The notes under the pieces: model-generated
The model's input: the letters and a program-made list of their open reading frames with translations, nothing else
What the model was told of the DNA's origin: nothing
The model's database searches: none
Assembly: GCA_036365455.1 (NCBI GenBank)
Contig: JAWQUS010000026.1
Span: forward strand, 10,930,001 to 10,994,000
Source of the DNA: Macrosoma leucophasiata
Lineage: Eukaryota > Arthropoda > Insecta > Lepidoptera > Hedylidae
Length of the DNA: 64,000 bases
Reading direction: 5' to 3'
In this document: piece by piece, positions 19,088 to 29,437 of the stretch
Numbering within the stretch: position 1 is the first letter of the stretch
How the letters are laid out: every line of letters starts with the position of its first letter
Made by a program: the position numbers and the translations under genes

Positions 19088-19939
19088 GAAAATTGTGATA
19101 CCCTTAATCTTGTTGAAAGCCGTATTATATTTGAAAATCACAACGAAAATCTAGTCTTAATATAGGTATAATCTTGCTAAGTTTAAGATTATGCAACGGC
19201 TACAGACTATGGGCAAAGTTAGGACCAACTTAATATCTAGAGCACAGCTGGGCATCGCAACTATAAATTTGTGTCTGCTTTTATTAAGTAAAATTTTGTT
19301 ACATTATTAAGATTTCAACAAAAGATAATATTTTTTATTAAAACGGCTTCATTTTGTTATCTTATAACTAACCAACTACGTTATGAAATTTGAAACCCTT
19401 GAATATTGTCCATTTTAATTAAAGATAACCTACAACTAAAAGTTAAAATAAATACCTACAGATTATAAAAGACGATACGAAATTAAATGGAAATAGTTAT
19501 AGGACTGGTATGACAGTTTGTCTGCAAAAAAAAAATACAATTTTTTAGCAGAAAAAAATCTTATAGCTTAGCTACAGAACACTTTTTCTAATTATAATTC
19601 ATAGAAACAGTGTTTAAATAAGATTTCTGATGTTTAAATGGTTGCAGCTTCATATTAATAAGCCTACTTCCAAGCTCACCTACCTTAACTCGTGACAAAC
19701 TAGACCTAGCTGGTTTTTAATTAAAATACAAACAGATATGGCTTCTGTATGTAAAACATCAGCAAAGGAAACCTTCGTGACTGCATCGCGTGTTAATGTG
19801 TGTCTACCAGGCGACATACCTCCACATTTTTTTAATTATACGCTATGTTGAAAGCAAAATTTATAAGAGTTATTAAAATGTAATATATGTTTGCGTCGTT
19901 AGATTTATATTTCAGTATTTAAACTTTCTTTTTACTTGT
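19088..19939. other. No recognised feature
   Basis: AT-rich, no coding or structural evidence. Confidence 0.5.
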
Positions 19940-20296
19940 TTTTAAGGTTTCATAATAAATAAAACCTTTGACCGTTTGTCTGTCTCTGTCACCAGGCTGT
20001 AACTCATTAACCGTGACATCTAGACTGTTGAAATTTTCACAGATGATGTAATGCTGTTGCCGCTATAAATGCTAAATCTATACAAATAAATGAAATTGGA
20101 GTGTCTGTTTGAAATATAAAAATAACCGCTTACTCGGTACATATACCAAAACAATATTTTTTACAATTTTTGTCTGTTTTTTTGTCCCCGCTAATCTCGG
20201 GAACGGCTTTACCGATTTTGACGAAACTTTCACTAGAAGATAGCTAACTATTTCGTCCAGGTAGATACTGAACAATCATAAATTCTCACGCGGACA
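19940..20296. repeat. Repeat L fragment (reverse) followed by an F/S-type repeat
   Basis: TGTCACCAGGCTGTAACTCA is the reverse of the L start. From 20068, TACAAATAAATGAAATTGGA and TCTCGGGAACGGCTTTACCG match the copy at 58498-58822. Confidence 0.6.
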
Positions 20297-20351
20297 AATA
20301 GGATGTAATAAATACTGAAAGAACTCCCATACAACTAACCATACAGGTTGA

Positions 20352-20410
20352 TGTAATGCAGCGGTGCCTGCCTGCACGCTCGAGCTCCGACCTTGGAACT
20401 CTACCTACCA
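20352..20410 (-). repeat. Family A 5' end fragment
   Basis: GATGTAATGCAGCGGTGCCT and ACGCTCGAGCTCC are the reversed first 60 bp of family A. Confidence 0.5.
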
Positions 20411-21169
20411 CTGCTATTTTTTTAACAAATCAAAAGTAAAAGGTACAAACAAAAAAAAATATATCCAAATCGGTACAGGCGTTTTCAAATTAACGGTGAA
20501 CAAACGTAAAAAAAAAGATCCGGACAAATTGAGAATCACCTCCTTTTTTGAACTCGGTTAAAAATAAACACTCATCTTCATGTATTCTCAGAAAGTACAG
20601 ACAGAGTTACCTCTGCATTTACATGCATGCATACATTATATGGCGTATTATGGCGTGGAGGATAAACTGGTAATATATAGGCTTACCATAATTACGAAGA
20701 GCCAAACTGGGACGCAGAAGAGAAAGAGGCTCATTTTCATTTTGCTTTTCGCTTAATTTGTGTTTTCATATTTGGCGTTGGGTTGTCGGTGCTGTTCAAG
20801 TTTGACCGGGACGCCGGGACAGAGATCTCAAACCGGGACTATCCCGGTCAAACCGGCACCTATGGTAAGCCTAGTAATATATTAATTTAAAACATATTAC
20901 CAAAATATAACCACTCCAGTTCAATAACAAAGCTGTTAATAATACCCAGTATTGGTCAATCCCAAGAATGCTTTGAACGGAAAATATTTTAGTACCCGAC
21001 AAACATAGTTTCTATTCCATTTGGATATCAGTTGAATATGTAGAATTGTTTAGACTGTACTGACAAATATGCTACATTGCATCGACGGTAAGGGAATACA
21101 CAATTTTAGCAAATTAAAACTTTATTATAATGAACAAGATCTAAGGATTTTGATTTAAAAAAAGCTACA
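20411..21169. other. No recognised feature
   Basis: AT-rich. It includes CCTCCTTTTTTGAACTCGGTTAA, a common short repeat motif (also at 38,608 and 43,983), but nothing coding. Confidence 0.45.
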
Positions 21170-21330
21170 AACTGTTGTGTAGTATTGTGTAGCGGAATTC
21201 TTCTCAGTAGTGCCTATACTAGGAACTCTGCTAAGTGACTTACTATGTTCATGCCACCTCTGAGATCTAAATTGATTTATCTCTGTGATAGTTTACACGG
21301 AATCATACGTTACTACTTAAATGAGCACAG
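21170..21330. repeat. Fragment of an unclassified repeat and old family A
   Basis: GTAGCGGAATTCTTCTCAGT and GAACTCTGCTAAGTGACTTA match, in opposite orientation, 37,805-37,865. A decayed reversed family A segment (CTCTGTGATAGTTTACACGG) follows at 21,255-21,320. Confidence 0.45.
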
Positions 21331-21515
21331 TTAGGTAGGATCACCTAACTGTGCTCATCACCAATATCGAGAAAGAGGTCAATCGCCGAATCCAACTCGG
21401 GTGGGCAGCGTTCGGGAAGCTACGATATATCTTCTCGTCCAAATTACCGCAGTGTCTGAAGAAGAAGGTCTTTGACCAGTGTGTGTTGCCAGTGATGACA
21501 TACTGGCAACACACA
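21331..21515 (+). pseudogene. RTE-type LINE fragment (post-RT region)
   Basis: Encodes NIEKEVNRRIQLGWAAFGKL, RYIFSSKLPQCLKKKVFDQC and VLPVMTYW. This aligns with the region after the RT motifs in the intact element at 54401-57620 (DKEADRRIRLGWAAYGKLRQ). It ends in a small palindrome around GTGTGTTGCCAGTGATGACA. Catalytic motifs are absent. Confidence 0.8.
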
Positions 21516-21861
21516 CTGCATACACACACGTCGAATTAGAAATAATGAATTCGTAGAAAGATGTAGCTTCACATTATTAAGCATTATAATATAAACATCC
21601 GGACGGCGCCGCAAGCTTAACTTAGCGTTGCGTCGTCAGTTGTCCCACGCACCTCAACCCGTCTAAAGTAACCGCTAATATGTAACTGTGTTACTTCTGT
21701 ATTATATGGTGATCACCAACATGGACTTCTCATTATCCGTCCTCTACAACCTGAACACGCAGAATCTTCAATATTGGCGACTACACTCTCTCGTGAGAGT
21801 GTATTCATTCACCAAAATTATTAGATAGTCGAATATAATCATTTTTCACTTTACTTTTATC

Positions 21862-21990
21862 ACAACACATCTTTCATCATCATCCTTTCAACCAAAAGAC
21901 GTTTACTGCTGAACTTTTTTCTTTGCGGAAGGCCTTTGTTCAGCAGTGGACGTCTTTTGGCTGAAACGATGATAATGATGATGACTTCAA
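21862..21990. repeat. Head-to-head pair of RTE 3' tails
   Basis: A reversed tail (CATCATCATCCTTTCAACCA, AAAGACGTTTACTGCTGAAC) meets a forward tail (GGCCTTTGTTCAGCAGTGGA, CGTCTTTTGGCTGAAACGAT, GATAATGATGATGA). Together they make an imperfect palindrome of about 120 bp. Confidence 0.75.
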
Positions 21991-22544
21991 TGTGACACAA
22001 TGTACTGAACAATACCATTTTCCAGCAGACTGGCGACTTAAAAAAAAGTAATAAATTCATGCTCTCCTCCTATTATGGAATCTGTTAAGAACCCCACTAC
22101 AGGTACCCTAATTATTTGCAAAACATAATCGTTAGCTGGTCGAATTCGCACATATGGGTACTATATTACTTTGCACTTGGTCGTTAGCACGAATTTCATA
22201 CATATCAAATTTGGAATGACGATCAATTATTGCCACATTACGCACACGTGTTGGACAAATATGGCGATCAACGTAATAGTCTAACTAAATGGATGAGAAA
22301 TATTGTTTTATGACCGCTGACACAACTCGTACATCCGTTGACATAATGTGTGTTAAATATAATAGAAGAATAGAACAATAAATATGTAATTAGAGACATT
22401 GAAATGTATGACCTATGTGGCAAGTGATAGAGCGCCATCGTCTCTTTTCCTAAACTTCCACTCACAGTGATTGAACACGTGGTAGTGCTCCATAGTGTAA
22501 TTTTCACGTTAGTTGCTGCAGAGAACGTGCAATTTAAGGATCAT
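21991..22544. other. No recognised feature
   Basis: AT-rich with short reading frames only. Confidence 0.5.
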
Positions 22545-22649
22545 AACTCCCATAGGAGATGTTCCGTCAGCGCTGCAATATGGGGTTTTTCCAAACTGAC
22601 GTTAAAAGAGTCCTCTAGGGCTGGTAACGCGTTGGAATCTCCCCTGGCG
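22545..22649 (+). repeat. Family N fragment
   Basis: GAGATGTTCCGTCAGCGCTG, CAATATGGGGTTTTTCCAAA and AGGGCTGGTAACGCGTTGG match the N segment at 2850-2960. It is cut by the following family A copy. Confidence 0.6.
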
Positions 22650-22937
22650 TTGAATTTTTTTTTAAAGAAATGGAGGTGGTAAACAAGCTTGCAGTTCACA
22701 TTGATGTTATGTGATGACTGCAGCCTATAGACACCCACACAAAGACCAATGTCAACATGCAGATGCGTTACCACTCCAGAGGCCTAAGGTGTTATGCCTC
22801 TGTGCCGGAAATTACAGGGCCGTACATTACCACCTGAACGGAACACGATAGTGCTGAACACTACTATTTAGTAGCAAGTATATTAAGTAATGCGGTGGTG
22901 CCTACGCCCGCGAGCTCCGTCACTGGAGCTCTATCAC
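22650..22937 (-). repeat. Family A, sub-type a, full length
   Basis: Reversed copy from TTTTTTTTTAAAGAAATGGA to CACTGGAGCTCTATCACCA. Confidence 0.85.
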
Positions 22938-23052
22938 CAATGAAAATGACCATAGGCGACAGATGTGTTTTAAAAAACGAGATTATTTACCCCAATTTGG
23001 AGAAGTTTGGGTGTAATTCGAAAATTGAGCAATAGTGACCTTCCTTCTTTTC

Positions 23053-23100
23053 TCGTAATTTATATAAATGTAAACGGTAATACATTTATATAAATTACGA
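23053..23100. repeat. Perfect 20-bp hairpin
   Basis: TCGTAATTTATATAAATGTA (23053-23072) and its exact reverse complement (23081-23100) are separated by 8 nt. The pairing continues less perfectly outward. Confidence 0.8.
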
Positions 23101-23284
23101 AAAAAGAAAATTGAAACAAAATGGTACATTATAGTCACATTAGTCCTGTTCATATAACGAAAGTTCATGTTGTCATAAAATATTCATGTCTCGTATTTAT
23201 TGCGTCTTATGCGTACTTAGTGTTCCAAATATAATGTGCTTATAGGATCGTCAACTTAGAAATAATGAATCCGTAGAAATAATA

Positions 23285-24559
23285 GGTTGGGGAAAAAGTC
23301 TTTTCGCATTATAGTATGTATGAACTTGTAATAAAATCTCTTTGGCTGTAGTATTTGTATCTGGCTGGTTTTGGTATCATTGAAAGTTAAAATTTTAAAG
23401 AACATAATTTCAAATAAAGCAAAAGTGTGATTTTCATTTGTTTTTCGTACTGTCAAGATGAGTGAATGAATCTAATTAATCTAGTGAATCATTTTAAAAT
23501 TTTACTACAAAAAAAGGTAAAAATGCAAGGCAAGCCGCGAAAAAAAATTGCGATATTTATGGACCTAGTGCAGTGTCTGTGAGAGTAGCACAAATTTGGT
23601 TTAAGCGTTTTCAATCCGGAAATTTTGATGTCAAAGATGCACCTCGCTCTGGTCGCCCTATTACGGATAAAATGGATGCCATTTTTGAAAAAGTGGAGCA
23701 AGATCGACATATCAGTAGTTACGACGAAGCTGAAGAACTGTGAATTGATCACAAAACAGTTTTGGCGCATTTGAAAAAGCTGGGCACAAAAAAAGCTCGA
23801 TATTTGGGTACCTCACGAGCTCACTGAAAGAAACCTAATGAACCGTGTACTCATTTGTGATTCTTTATTACGACGTAATGAAACCGAATCATTTTTGAAG
23901 AAGCTGATAACTGGTGATGAAAAGTGGATCACGTACGACGAGAACGTGCGAAAAAGGTCGTGGTCAAAGGCCGGTCAGGCTTCACAGACTGTGGCGAAAC
24001 CCGGGTTAACTCGTAATAAGGTGATTTTGTGTGTGTGGTGGGATTGGAAGGGCATAATTCATTATGAGCTATTACCACCAGGCAGGACTATCGATTCTGA
24101 ACTCTACTGCGAAGAACGGATGAGATTAAAGTAAGAAGTTGAGAGAAAGCGGCCGGAATTGATCAACAGAAGGGGTGTGGTGTTTCATCATGATAACGCT
24201 AGACCTCACACATCTATAGCCACTCAGCAAAAATTAAGAGAGTTTGGCTGGGAGGTGTTAATGCATCCGCCGTATAGTCTTGACCATGCACCTTCAGATT
24301 TCCACCTGTTTCGGTCTCTTCAGAATTCTTTATGCAATGTTAGGTTAACATCACGAGAGGACTGCCAAATCCACTTGTCGCGATATTTTGATGAGAAGTC
24401 CCAAAATTTTTATAGCAATGGGATAATGTCCCTGCCTACAAGATGGCAAAAGGTTATCGAACAAAATGGTACATACATACTTTAGTTAAATTTAAATAAA
24501 CTATATTAAAAAATGTTTTGAATTATCGTAAAAAATGCGAAGAAACTTTTTCCCCGACC
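23285..24559 (+). mobile_element. mariner element, copy 1, inactive
   Basis: An element of about 1275 bp with terminal inverted repeats GGTTGGGGAAAAAGTC and GACTTTTT-like ACTTTTTCCCCGACC. It is flanked by TA on both sides (23283-23284 and 24560-24561), as expected for Tc1/mariner insertion. It contains a transposase pseudogene. The length matches canonical mariners of about 1.3 kb. Confidence 0.92.
23460..24485 (+). pseudogene. mariner transposase pseudogene
   Basis: This encodes the DNA-binding and D,D(34)D catalytic halves of a mariner transposase, a nuclear cut-and-paste enzyme. The helix-turn-helix region (about 23,570-23,770) reads VRVAQIWFKRFQSGNFDVKD and APRSGRPITDKM. The catalytic part has TGDEKWITYDE (first Asp), VVFHHDNARPHT (second Asp) and APSDFHLF (third Asp, 34 residues later). 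Defects: an in-frame TGA after EAEEL at about 23,741, a frame disruption before MNRVLICDSLLRRNE, and an in-frame TAA after RMRLK at 24,132. It cannot make an intact enzyme. The second mariner at 47220-48500 is a closely related copy. Confidence 0.9.
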
Positions 24560-24561
24560 TA

Positions 24562-24645
24562 TATATTTATTTACCAGAATTATTAGATAGTCGAATATAA
24601 TCTAAAAATACTCAATTTTTTCACTTTATTTTTATCACAACACAT
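24562..24645. repeat. Sequence duplicated from 21,805-21,865
   Basis: CAGAATTATTAGATAGTCGA, ATATAATC and TATCACAACACATCTT occur in both places, each next to an RTE 3' tail. Confidence 0.65.
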
Positions 24646-25112
24646 CTTTTATCATCATCATCATTTCACCCAAAAGACGTCCACAGCTGAACAAAGGCCC
24701 CCCCAAAGAATGCCACAACGAACGGTCCTGGGCCGCCCTCATCCGGCGATTGCCCGCAACCTTCCCTGTTGAAGGTCCCGGTCGTCGGTCCATTTTGTGG
24801 GGAGCCTGCCTACGCTTTGTTTCCCGATACGCGGTTGCCACTCAAGAACTGCTCTGCCCCAACGGCCGTCAGTTCTTCGAGCTAAGTGTTTGCCCACTGC
24901 TACTTTAGTCTCGCTATTTGATGAGCTATGTCGGTTACTTCGGTGCTCATGCGGATGTCCTCATTTCTGATTCAATCTCGCAGAGAAACTCTAAGCATAG
25001 CTCTCTCCATTGCTTTGTGAGTGACCTTGAGCCTTCTTAGGAGGCCCAATGTGAGCGACCACGTTTCTGTCCCATATGTCATCACTGCCAACACATATTG
25101 GTCAACACACCT
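24646..25112 (-). pseudogene. RTE-type LINE 3' end fragment
   Basis: The minus strand encodes the C-terminal region corresponding to VLPVMTYG, QRAMERAML, DRIRNE, WQWAGH and RRPGPSTG in several frames. It ends in the 3' tail GGGCCTTTGTTCAGCTGTGG, ACGTCTTTTGGGTGAAATGA and TGATGATGATAAA. It is frameshifted and lacks endonuclease and RT. Confidence 0.8.
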
Positions 25113-25151
25113 TTACTTAAATTATATTTATAATCAGCATTCTTAGAAATG

Positions 25152-25332
25152 TTTTTTTATATTACGTAGGAGACGAACAAGTATACAATTCACATGGATG
25201 TTAAGTGATGACTGTAGACACTACCCCTGAGACCTTAGGTGTTACGTCTTTGTAATAGTTATAATAGGCTATACATTACTCTTATCTCACCGAAATGTAA
25301 TAATGCTGAATACTACCATTTGGTGGCAGATA
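25152..25332 (-). repeat. Divergent family A
   Basis: Reversed: TACAATTCACATGGATGTTA, AGTGATGACTGTAGACA, CTGAATACTACCATTTGGTGG. The 5' end is lost. Confidence 0.65.
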
Positions 25333-26550
25333 CGGTTGCGACGGTGCCATGTGACGGTGAAATGTGTTTTTATCGATTATATTCGGCGTTTGATGATGTC
25401 AAACAAAATCCTTTAGTCGCGTTTGGTTCATATCGTCTTATCCATCCTTCGTATTATCAGAAATTAACAGAATGTCAGATATTTTTATCTTCATCGAATG
25501 CCAACGTTTATCAATTTCATGCCCTGAACTATAAATATCTGCAGTCGTAAAAAGCGCCGTTAATTCGCCACCGAAACTATCTTTATCTTTACCTTTTACA
25601 CGAAAGTACGTGAGATGCTATAAAGTCGGATATGGCTTGTTTTTCTACGCAATAGATGAAAGACTAGGGGTGGCAAGGTTCGTATTGTATAGTCTTTTTT
25701 TTTTCTTAACACTGTTGTTAAAGTCCGTGTCTGCCGTCAGGAAATTACGACCAAACCAAGCGAAAAAAACAGTGTCTGAGGTGTCACATGTGGAAAACCC
25801 GATTGAAATGAAGTTACTCTTTAACTAATGAATCACATTAACAATCCATTGTATATTTAAAAAAAAAAATTAAATGACCTTAAACTACATACACACGAAC
25901 ACGACAAATTAATGTACGCATACACAAGCACGCGCGCGTCGCGTGCTTGTCACTGTCGTGAGAGAGAGAGGTGTATCTAAATGATGCAATAGTGCATCTT
26001 TGGAGGAGGCGGATTATTTAGCAGTGGAAGTCGGCTATGGCTTGAATTTCTACGCTACGATGGAAGGTTCATGCTAACGTAGGCGGTATACGATATCTTT
26101 TATTGCGAACTGAAAAATGATCGAAGGCACAGTCAACTTTAAAAAAGTCGGATTTCATTTCCATCAGAAACCCATATAATTTAAGTTTTCTTGTTTTTTT
26201 GACAAATATTCCTTCAATTCATTTTGAAGACTTTTTTCATTTGTACCTATAAGCTTTATTCGTAATTTGTGTTGTGCCAACCCTATATACGAAGGATTGC
26301 TAAGCTTCGCTATCCGGGTCGCTTCGTAAAAGCTTTTCACTTCAATATATTCGGGATTTATACTCACTCTATATTTCATTTTACGTCTGATATTGAGAAT
26401 TAATGTTCTAAAACGATTTTATTTATTGGATATCTTCCGAGCGATTGCATGAAATTGCCAATTTGATATAAAAAGTTTCGAGTTTGTTTTTAGAATTTAA
26501 AAATTTAATGTTTGTGGAATTTTTGCAAATTTAAAATTTAATGTTCGAAT
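25333..26550. other. Unclassified region with short reading frames
   Basis: Two frames deserve note but are not recognised: the plus-strand frame ending at 25,550 (with CDGEMCFYRLYSAFDDVKQN) and a 71-codon minus-strand frame at 26164-26379 (MKYRVSINPEYIEVKSFYEA). Neither has a known motif. A GC-rich hairpin (ACAAGCACGCGCG...CGCGTGCTTGT, about 25,924-25,950) is also present. Confidence 0.35.
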
Positions 26551-26642
26551 AATGGCTGTCAAACCATTCCAATAAGATGGTATTATACGAGTACCATCTT
26601 ATTTGGAATGGTTATCTTATTGGATGGTATTATAACCATCTG
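26551..26642 (-). repeat. D-associated sequence, left of SINE E
   Basis: GGCTGTCAAACCATTCCAAT is the reverse of the TGGAATGGTTTGACAGCC found just right of the SINE at 27,020. The short segment ACCATCTTATT/AATAAGATGGT forms a hairpin. Confidence 0.5.
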
Positions 26643-27013
26643 AAGCGCGCATGGTCCAGCGGCCGACGTAGATCGTAAGCGATCTACTCGGTTAAGCATT
26701 ACGGGCGCGGTCGGATGTGTGATGGGTGACCGCTAGTGGCAAATTAAAATGCGCGTTTCCGTGCTTCGGAGGGCACGTTAAGCCATCGGTCCCGGTTGCT
26801 ATCGATAGATAGCAGTCGTTAAACCTTGCCGGAGGCCTTATGGGCGGTTTGAAAACATCAGACAGCGGGTTGGTCACTAACCCGTATCTCCACCAATCCG
26901 CATTGGAGCAGCGTGGTGGAGTAAGCTCCAGCCCTCCCTCCAAAAAGGGGAGAGACTCGTGCCCAGCAGTGGGACGTATAATGGGTTACCATTATTATTA
27001 CTATTATTATACC
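26643..27013 (+). repeat. 5S-like SINE E, full length
   Basis: GAAGCGCGCATGGTCCAGCG at the head, then TCGGTTAAGCATTACGGGCG and GATGGGTGACCGCTAGTGG. The 3' end is CAGCAGTGGGACGTATAATG, then GGTTACCATTATTATTACTA. It is inserted in D-associated sequence; possible flanking repeat TATTATA(A)CCAT is imperfect. Confidence 0.88.
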
Positions 27014-27017
27014 ATTT

Positions 27018-27222
27018 TAATGGAATGGTTTGACAGCCGGATTTTGGATATTTTGATTATATTTATATAATAACGCGAGATTGGTAGCAGCGTCTCGCAA
27101 TAAAATTACCGCCAATGTGATCGCCAATCCGCCAGTCAAGCGTGGCGATTATGGAATATGTAAGCCATGAAGTGGACTTTGTCCAGCTGTGGACGTATTT
27201 CCACAGGAGTAATGATGATTTC
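27018..27222 (+). repeat. Element D with RTE-type tail
   Basis: GCGTCTCGCAATAAAATTAC, CGCCAATGTGATCGCCAATC, AAGCGTGGCGATTATGGAAT, then TCCAGCTGTGGACGTATTTC and GTAATGATGATTTC. Confidence 0.65.
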
Positions 27223-27412
27223 ATCTGTATGGTCCCGGAATAACTAGCACAGAGGCAAAGTCAGCCTAAGTTGTTTTGCTTTGTGATAGAAATGCCGGGC
27301 CTTACATTACTATCTAACTAGAACATGTTAGTGCTAAACACTACTACACGAATCAGCTTTAAAAAAATACAGGCTTTTGGCGTGCATGTATAAAGAGAAT
27401 GATGAATGTCGA
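27223..27412. repeat. Old family A and LINE-C scraps
   Basis: CGGAATAACTAGCACAGAGG, GCTTTGTGATAGAAATGCCG and GTTAGTGCTAAACACTACTA are decayed family A. TGGCGTGCATGTATAAAGAG near 27,380 is a LINE-C scrap. Confidence 0.45.
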
Positions 27413-27858
27413 AGTATTTTAGATGGTAATGTATGGCCTCGTATTAACTATCACCGACACATAACAACTACGGTCTCAGAGCAGTACATCTGCATTTGGC
27501 CTCTGGTTTTTGTGTAGGCTGTTGCCATCATCAATATGAACTGCATTTACTGGTGGTAGAGCTCCAGTGACGGAGCTCGCGGGCGTAGGCACCACCGCAT
27601 TACCTAATATACTTGCCTCTAAATGGTAGTGTTCAACACTATCGTGTTCCGGTCAGGTGGTAATGTACGGCCCTGTAATTTCAGGCACAGAGGCATAAGA
27701 CCTTAGGCCTCAGGAGTGGTAATGCATCTGCATTTTGACCTTGGTCTTTGTGTTGGTGTCTATAGGCTGCAGTCATCACTTAACATCAATGTGAACTGCA
27801 TGCTTGTTTACCACTTCCATTACATAAAAAAAAACACCTTTGTTATATAAAAAAATAC
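27413..27858 (+). repeat. Family A-b interrupted near its 3' end by family A-a
   Basis: A-b sequence runs from GTATTTTAGATGGTAATGTA to ATCAATATGAACTGCA, and its tail CTTTGTTATATAAAAAAA resumes at about 27,838. Between them is a full-length A-a copy (27549-27834). Confidence 0.7.
27549..27834 (+). repeat. Family A, sub-type a, full length
   Basis: From TTACTGGTGGTAGAGCTCCA to ATTACATAAAAAAAAA. Among the best preserved copies. Confidence 0.9.
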
Positions 27859-28208
27859 CAATCCGCATTCCACAACCTGATTGTACAAATAATCCTTTGT
27901 CACTTTAAAAGTATTCATTTTTCTTCATCGCATTAAACAGTGTGGGTTACGTGGCGTCGACGGTATTTAGAAATAAATGAAATATGGGAATTACTCACTG
28001 CATACAAATTCAAATAAAATGCAATATTCTCTTGTACATGTAAAGTACTACGCAGTGCAGCAGTAATCCGATTAGACTTTCGATGCAGGCGCTTATGGAG
28101 CAAAGTAAATTCGTATGAGGAATCGTAGCCACGCGTCATGACATGTCATTATGTTTGTCAAATATCACAAAACTTAATTCAGCTAACGTTTTTGCGAGCT
28201 TCATATAT
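27859..28208. other. No recognised feature
   Basis: AT-rich; a 68-codon minus-strand frame has no recognisable motif. Confidence 0.45.
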
Positions 28209-28348
28209 TGTAGAAATTAAATTTGCGGTTCAGTTCAGTCAGTCTGCCCGTGACCACGGTAGCTGTAAAGCGACTGAAACGTCAGGTATGAGAAGGTAGG
28301 TTTGGGAGTGTTGTATACGCAAGAAAATCCGCAAATTTAATTTCTACA
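28209..28348. mobile_element. MITE P with 20-bp perfect terminal inverted repeats
   Basis: TGTAGAAATTAAATTTGCGG at 28209-28228 is matched exactly in reverse at 28329-28348. The interior contains CTGCCCGTGACCACGGTAGC and CGACTGAAACGTCAGG, a motif I recall as recurring in insect genomes. 140 bp, non-coding. Confidence 0.75.
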
Positions 28349-28370
28349 AAATTAGTTCAGCTATTTGTTA

Positions 28371-28505
28371 TAAGGACTGCGGTAAACTTTCAGACAAATT
28401 CCATTTTTATCAAATGACATCGAGTATAAAGTGCACTTTGTTAGGCAGTAATTTCCATCGCAGAGTAATTTCAAAGGTAAATGCATCGTAAATAAAGTTG
28501 GAATA
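28371..28505 (+). repeat. Left arm of a 1.9-kb inverted duplication
   Basis: GGACTGCGGTAAACTTTCAG, GAGTATAAAGTGCACTTTGT and TTCCATCGCAGAGTAATTTC recur in reverse at 30191-30333. The intervening segment carries element H copy 2. Confidence 0.75.
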
Positions 28506-28592
28506 TTATACCTTAAGCCTCTGTGATGGGAATTACAGGGCCGTACATTACCACCAGACCGGAACACGATAGTACTGAACACTAGCATTCTT
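28500..28592 (-). repeat. Family A fragment
   Basis: AAGCCTCTGTGATGGGAATT, ACAGGGCCGTACATTACCAC and CACGATAGTACTGAACACTA. Confidence 0.7.
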
Positions 28593-28964
28593 TTATTTAT
28601 TGGCATCTTCTATTATTTTGAAATCAAAGAAATCACTCGCATGTGTTTTTGCGAAAAACAAAAATATCACAATTCTGTTATTTACTCAGCATCCACTATA
28701 ATAGACTATGCTAAAACTTTTGCTCCAGCAGGTTTTAATGGAAGATGAAAGCACATGAGATAGACGTTTTGTAATATCCGCTTTTATCGTCATCTAAGAC
28801 CTTGATAAAACGCCCAGACAGGATGCTTTCAGTCTAGTTGCGAAACTTGTCAAATAGATTGATAGTATCTTCGCAAGAGGAATCTTCAAACCTGATCGAT
28901 GAATTTTAAATAAGACTGTTTACGTGATATATTTTTTGTGCTATTCATGATTCATTACAAGTAA

Positions 28965-29105
28965 TAATCCCTACTATAATCCGATGTTATCCGATTTTAA
29001 TGAAATTTGGTACAGAGATAGAGCTGACTTTGAGAAAGAACATAGGCTACTTAGTTATTTATAAAACGACATCCACGCGGGCGAAGCCGCGGGCAACAAC
29101 TAGTA
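28965..29105 (-). repeat. F-type repeat
   Basis: Reversed copy ending ACGCGGGCGAAGCCGCGGGC and AACAACTAGT, with TTAATGAAATTTGGTACAGA. Confidence 0.75.
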
Positions 29106-29229
29106 AGTAAAAAGATAGTAAAGTTTAAGAAGTCCACTATCAAATATTCTCTCAATCTGAGTAGGACTAAATAGAACACTGCATCCTATTTAATCAGTCT
29201 CAGATCAGAGTATTAGGGCTGCAGGCTGC

Positions 29230-29437
29230 AATAATAATAATAATAATGTTAATAGGGGGCAGAGCAGCTTGTGGCGAGCTGTTGGTGAGTAGCGACACCA
29301 CCCCCTACCATCATCTCGAGTTCCTCCGAGAGAACTGGGCTCCGCCTCGTCCGCCACACAGAGGTACGGCCGGACAGAGCATCAGGTCTCTCACCTCTGG
29401 CTTGCCTTCATTGGCTGGTTAGAGTGGGGCGCTAGAG
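29230..29437. other. GC-rich unclassified segment left of H
   Basis: An (AAT)n run is followed by GGGGGCAGAGCAGCTTGTGG, CTGGGCTCCGCCTCGTCCGC and GGTACGGCCGGACAGAGCAT. Its base composition differs from its surroundings, and it looks like a fragment of a mobile element. Not identified. Confidence 0.4.
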
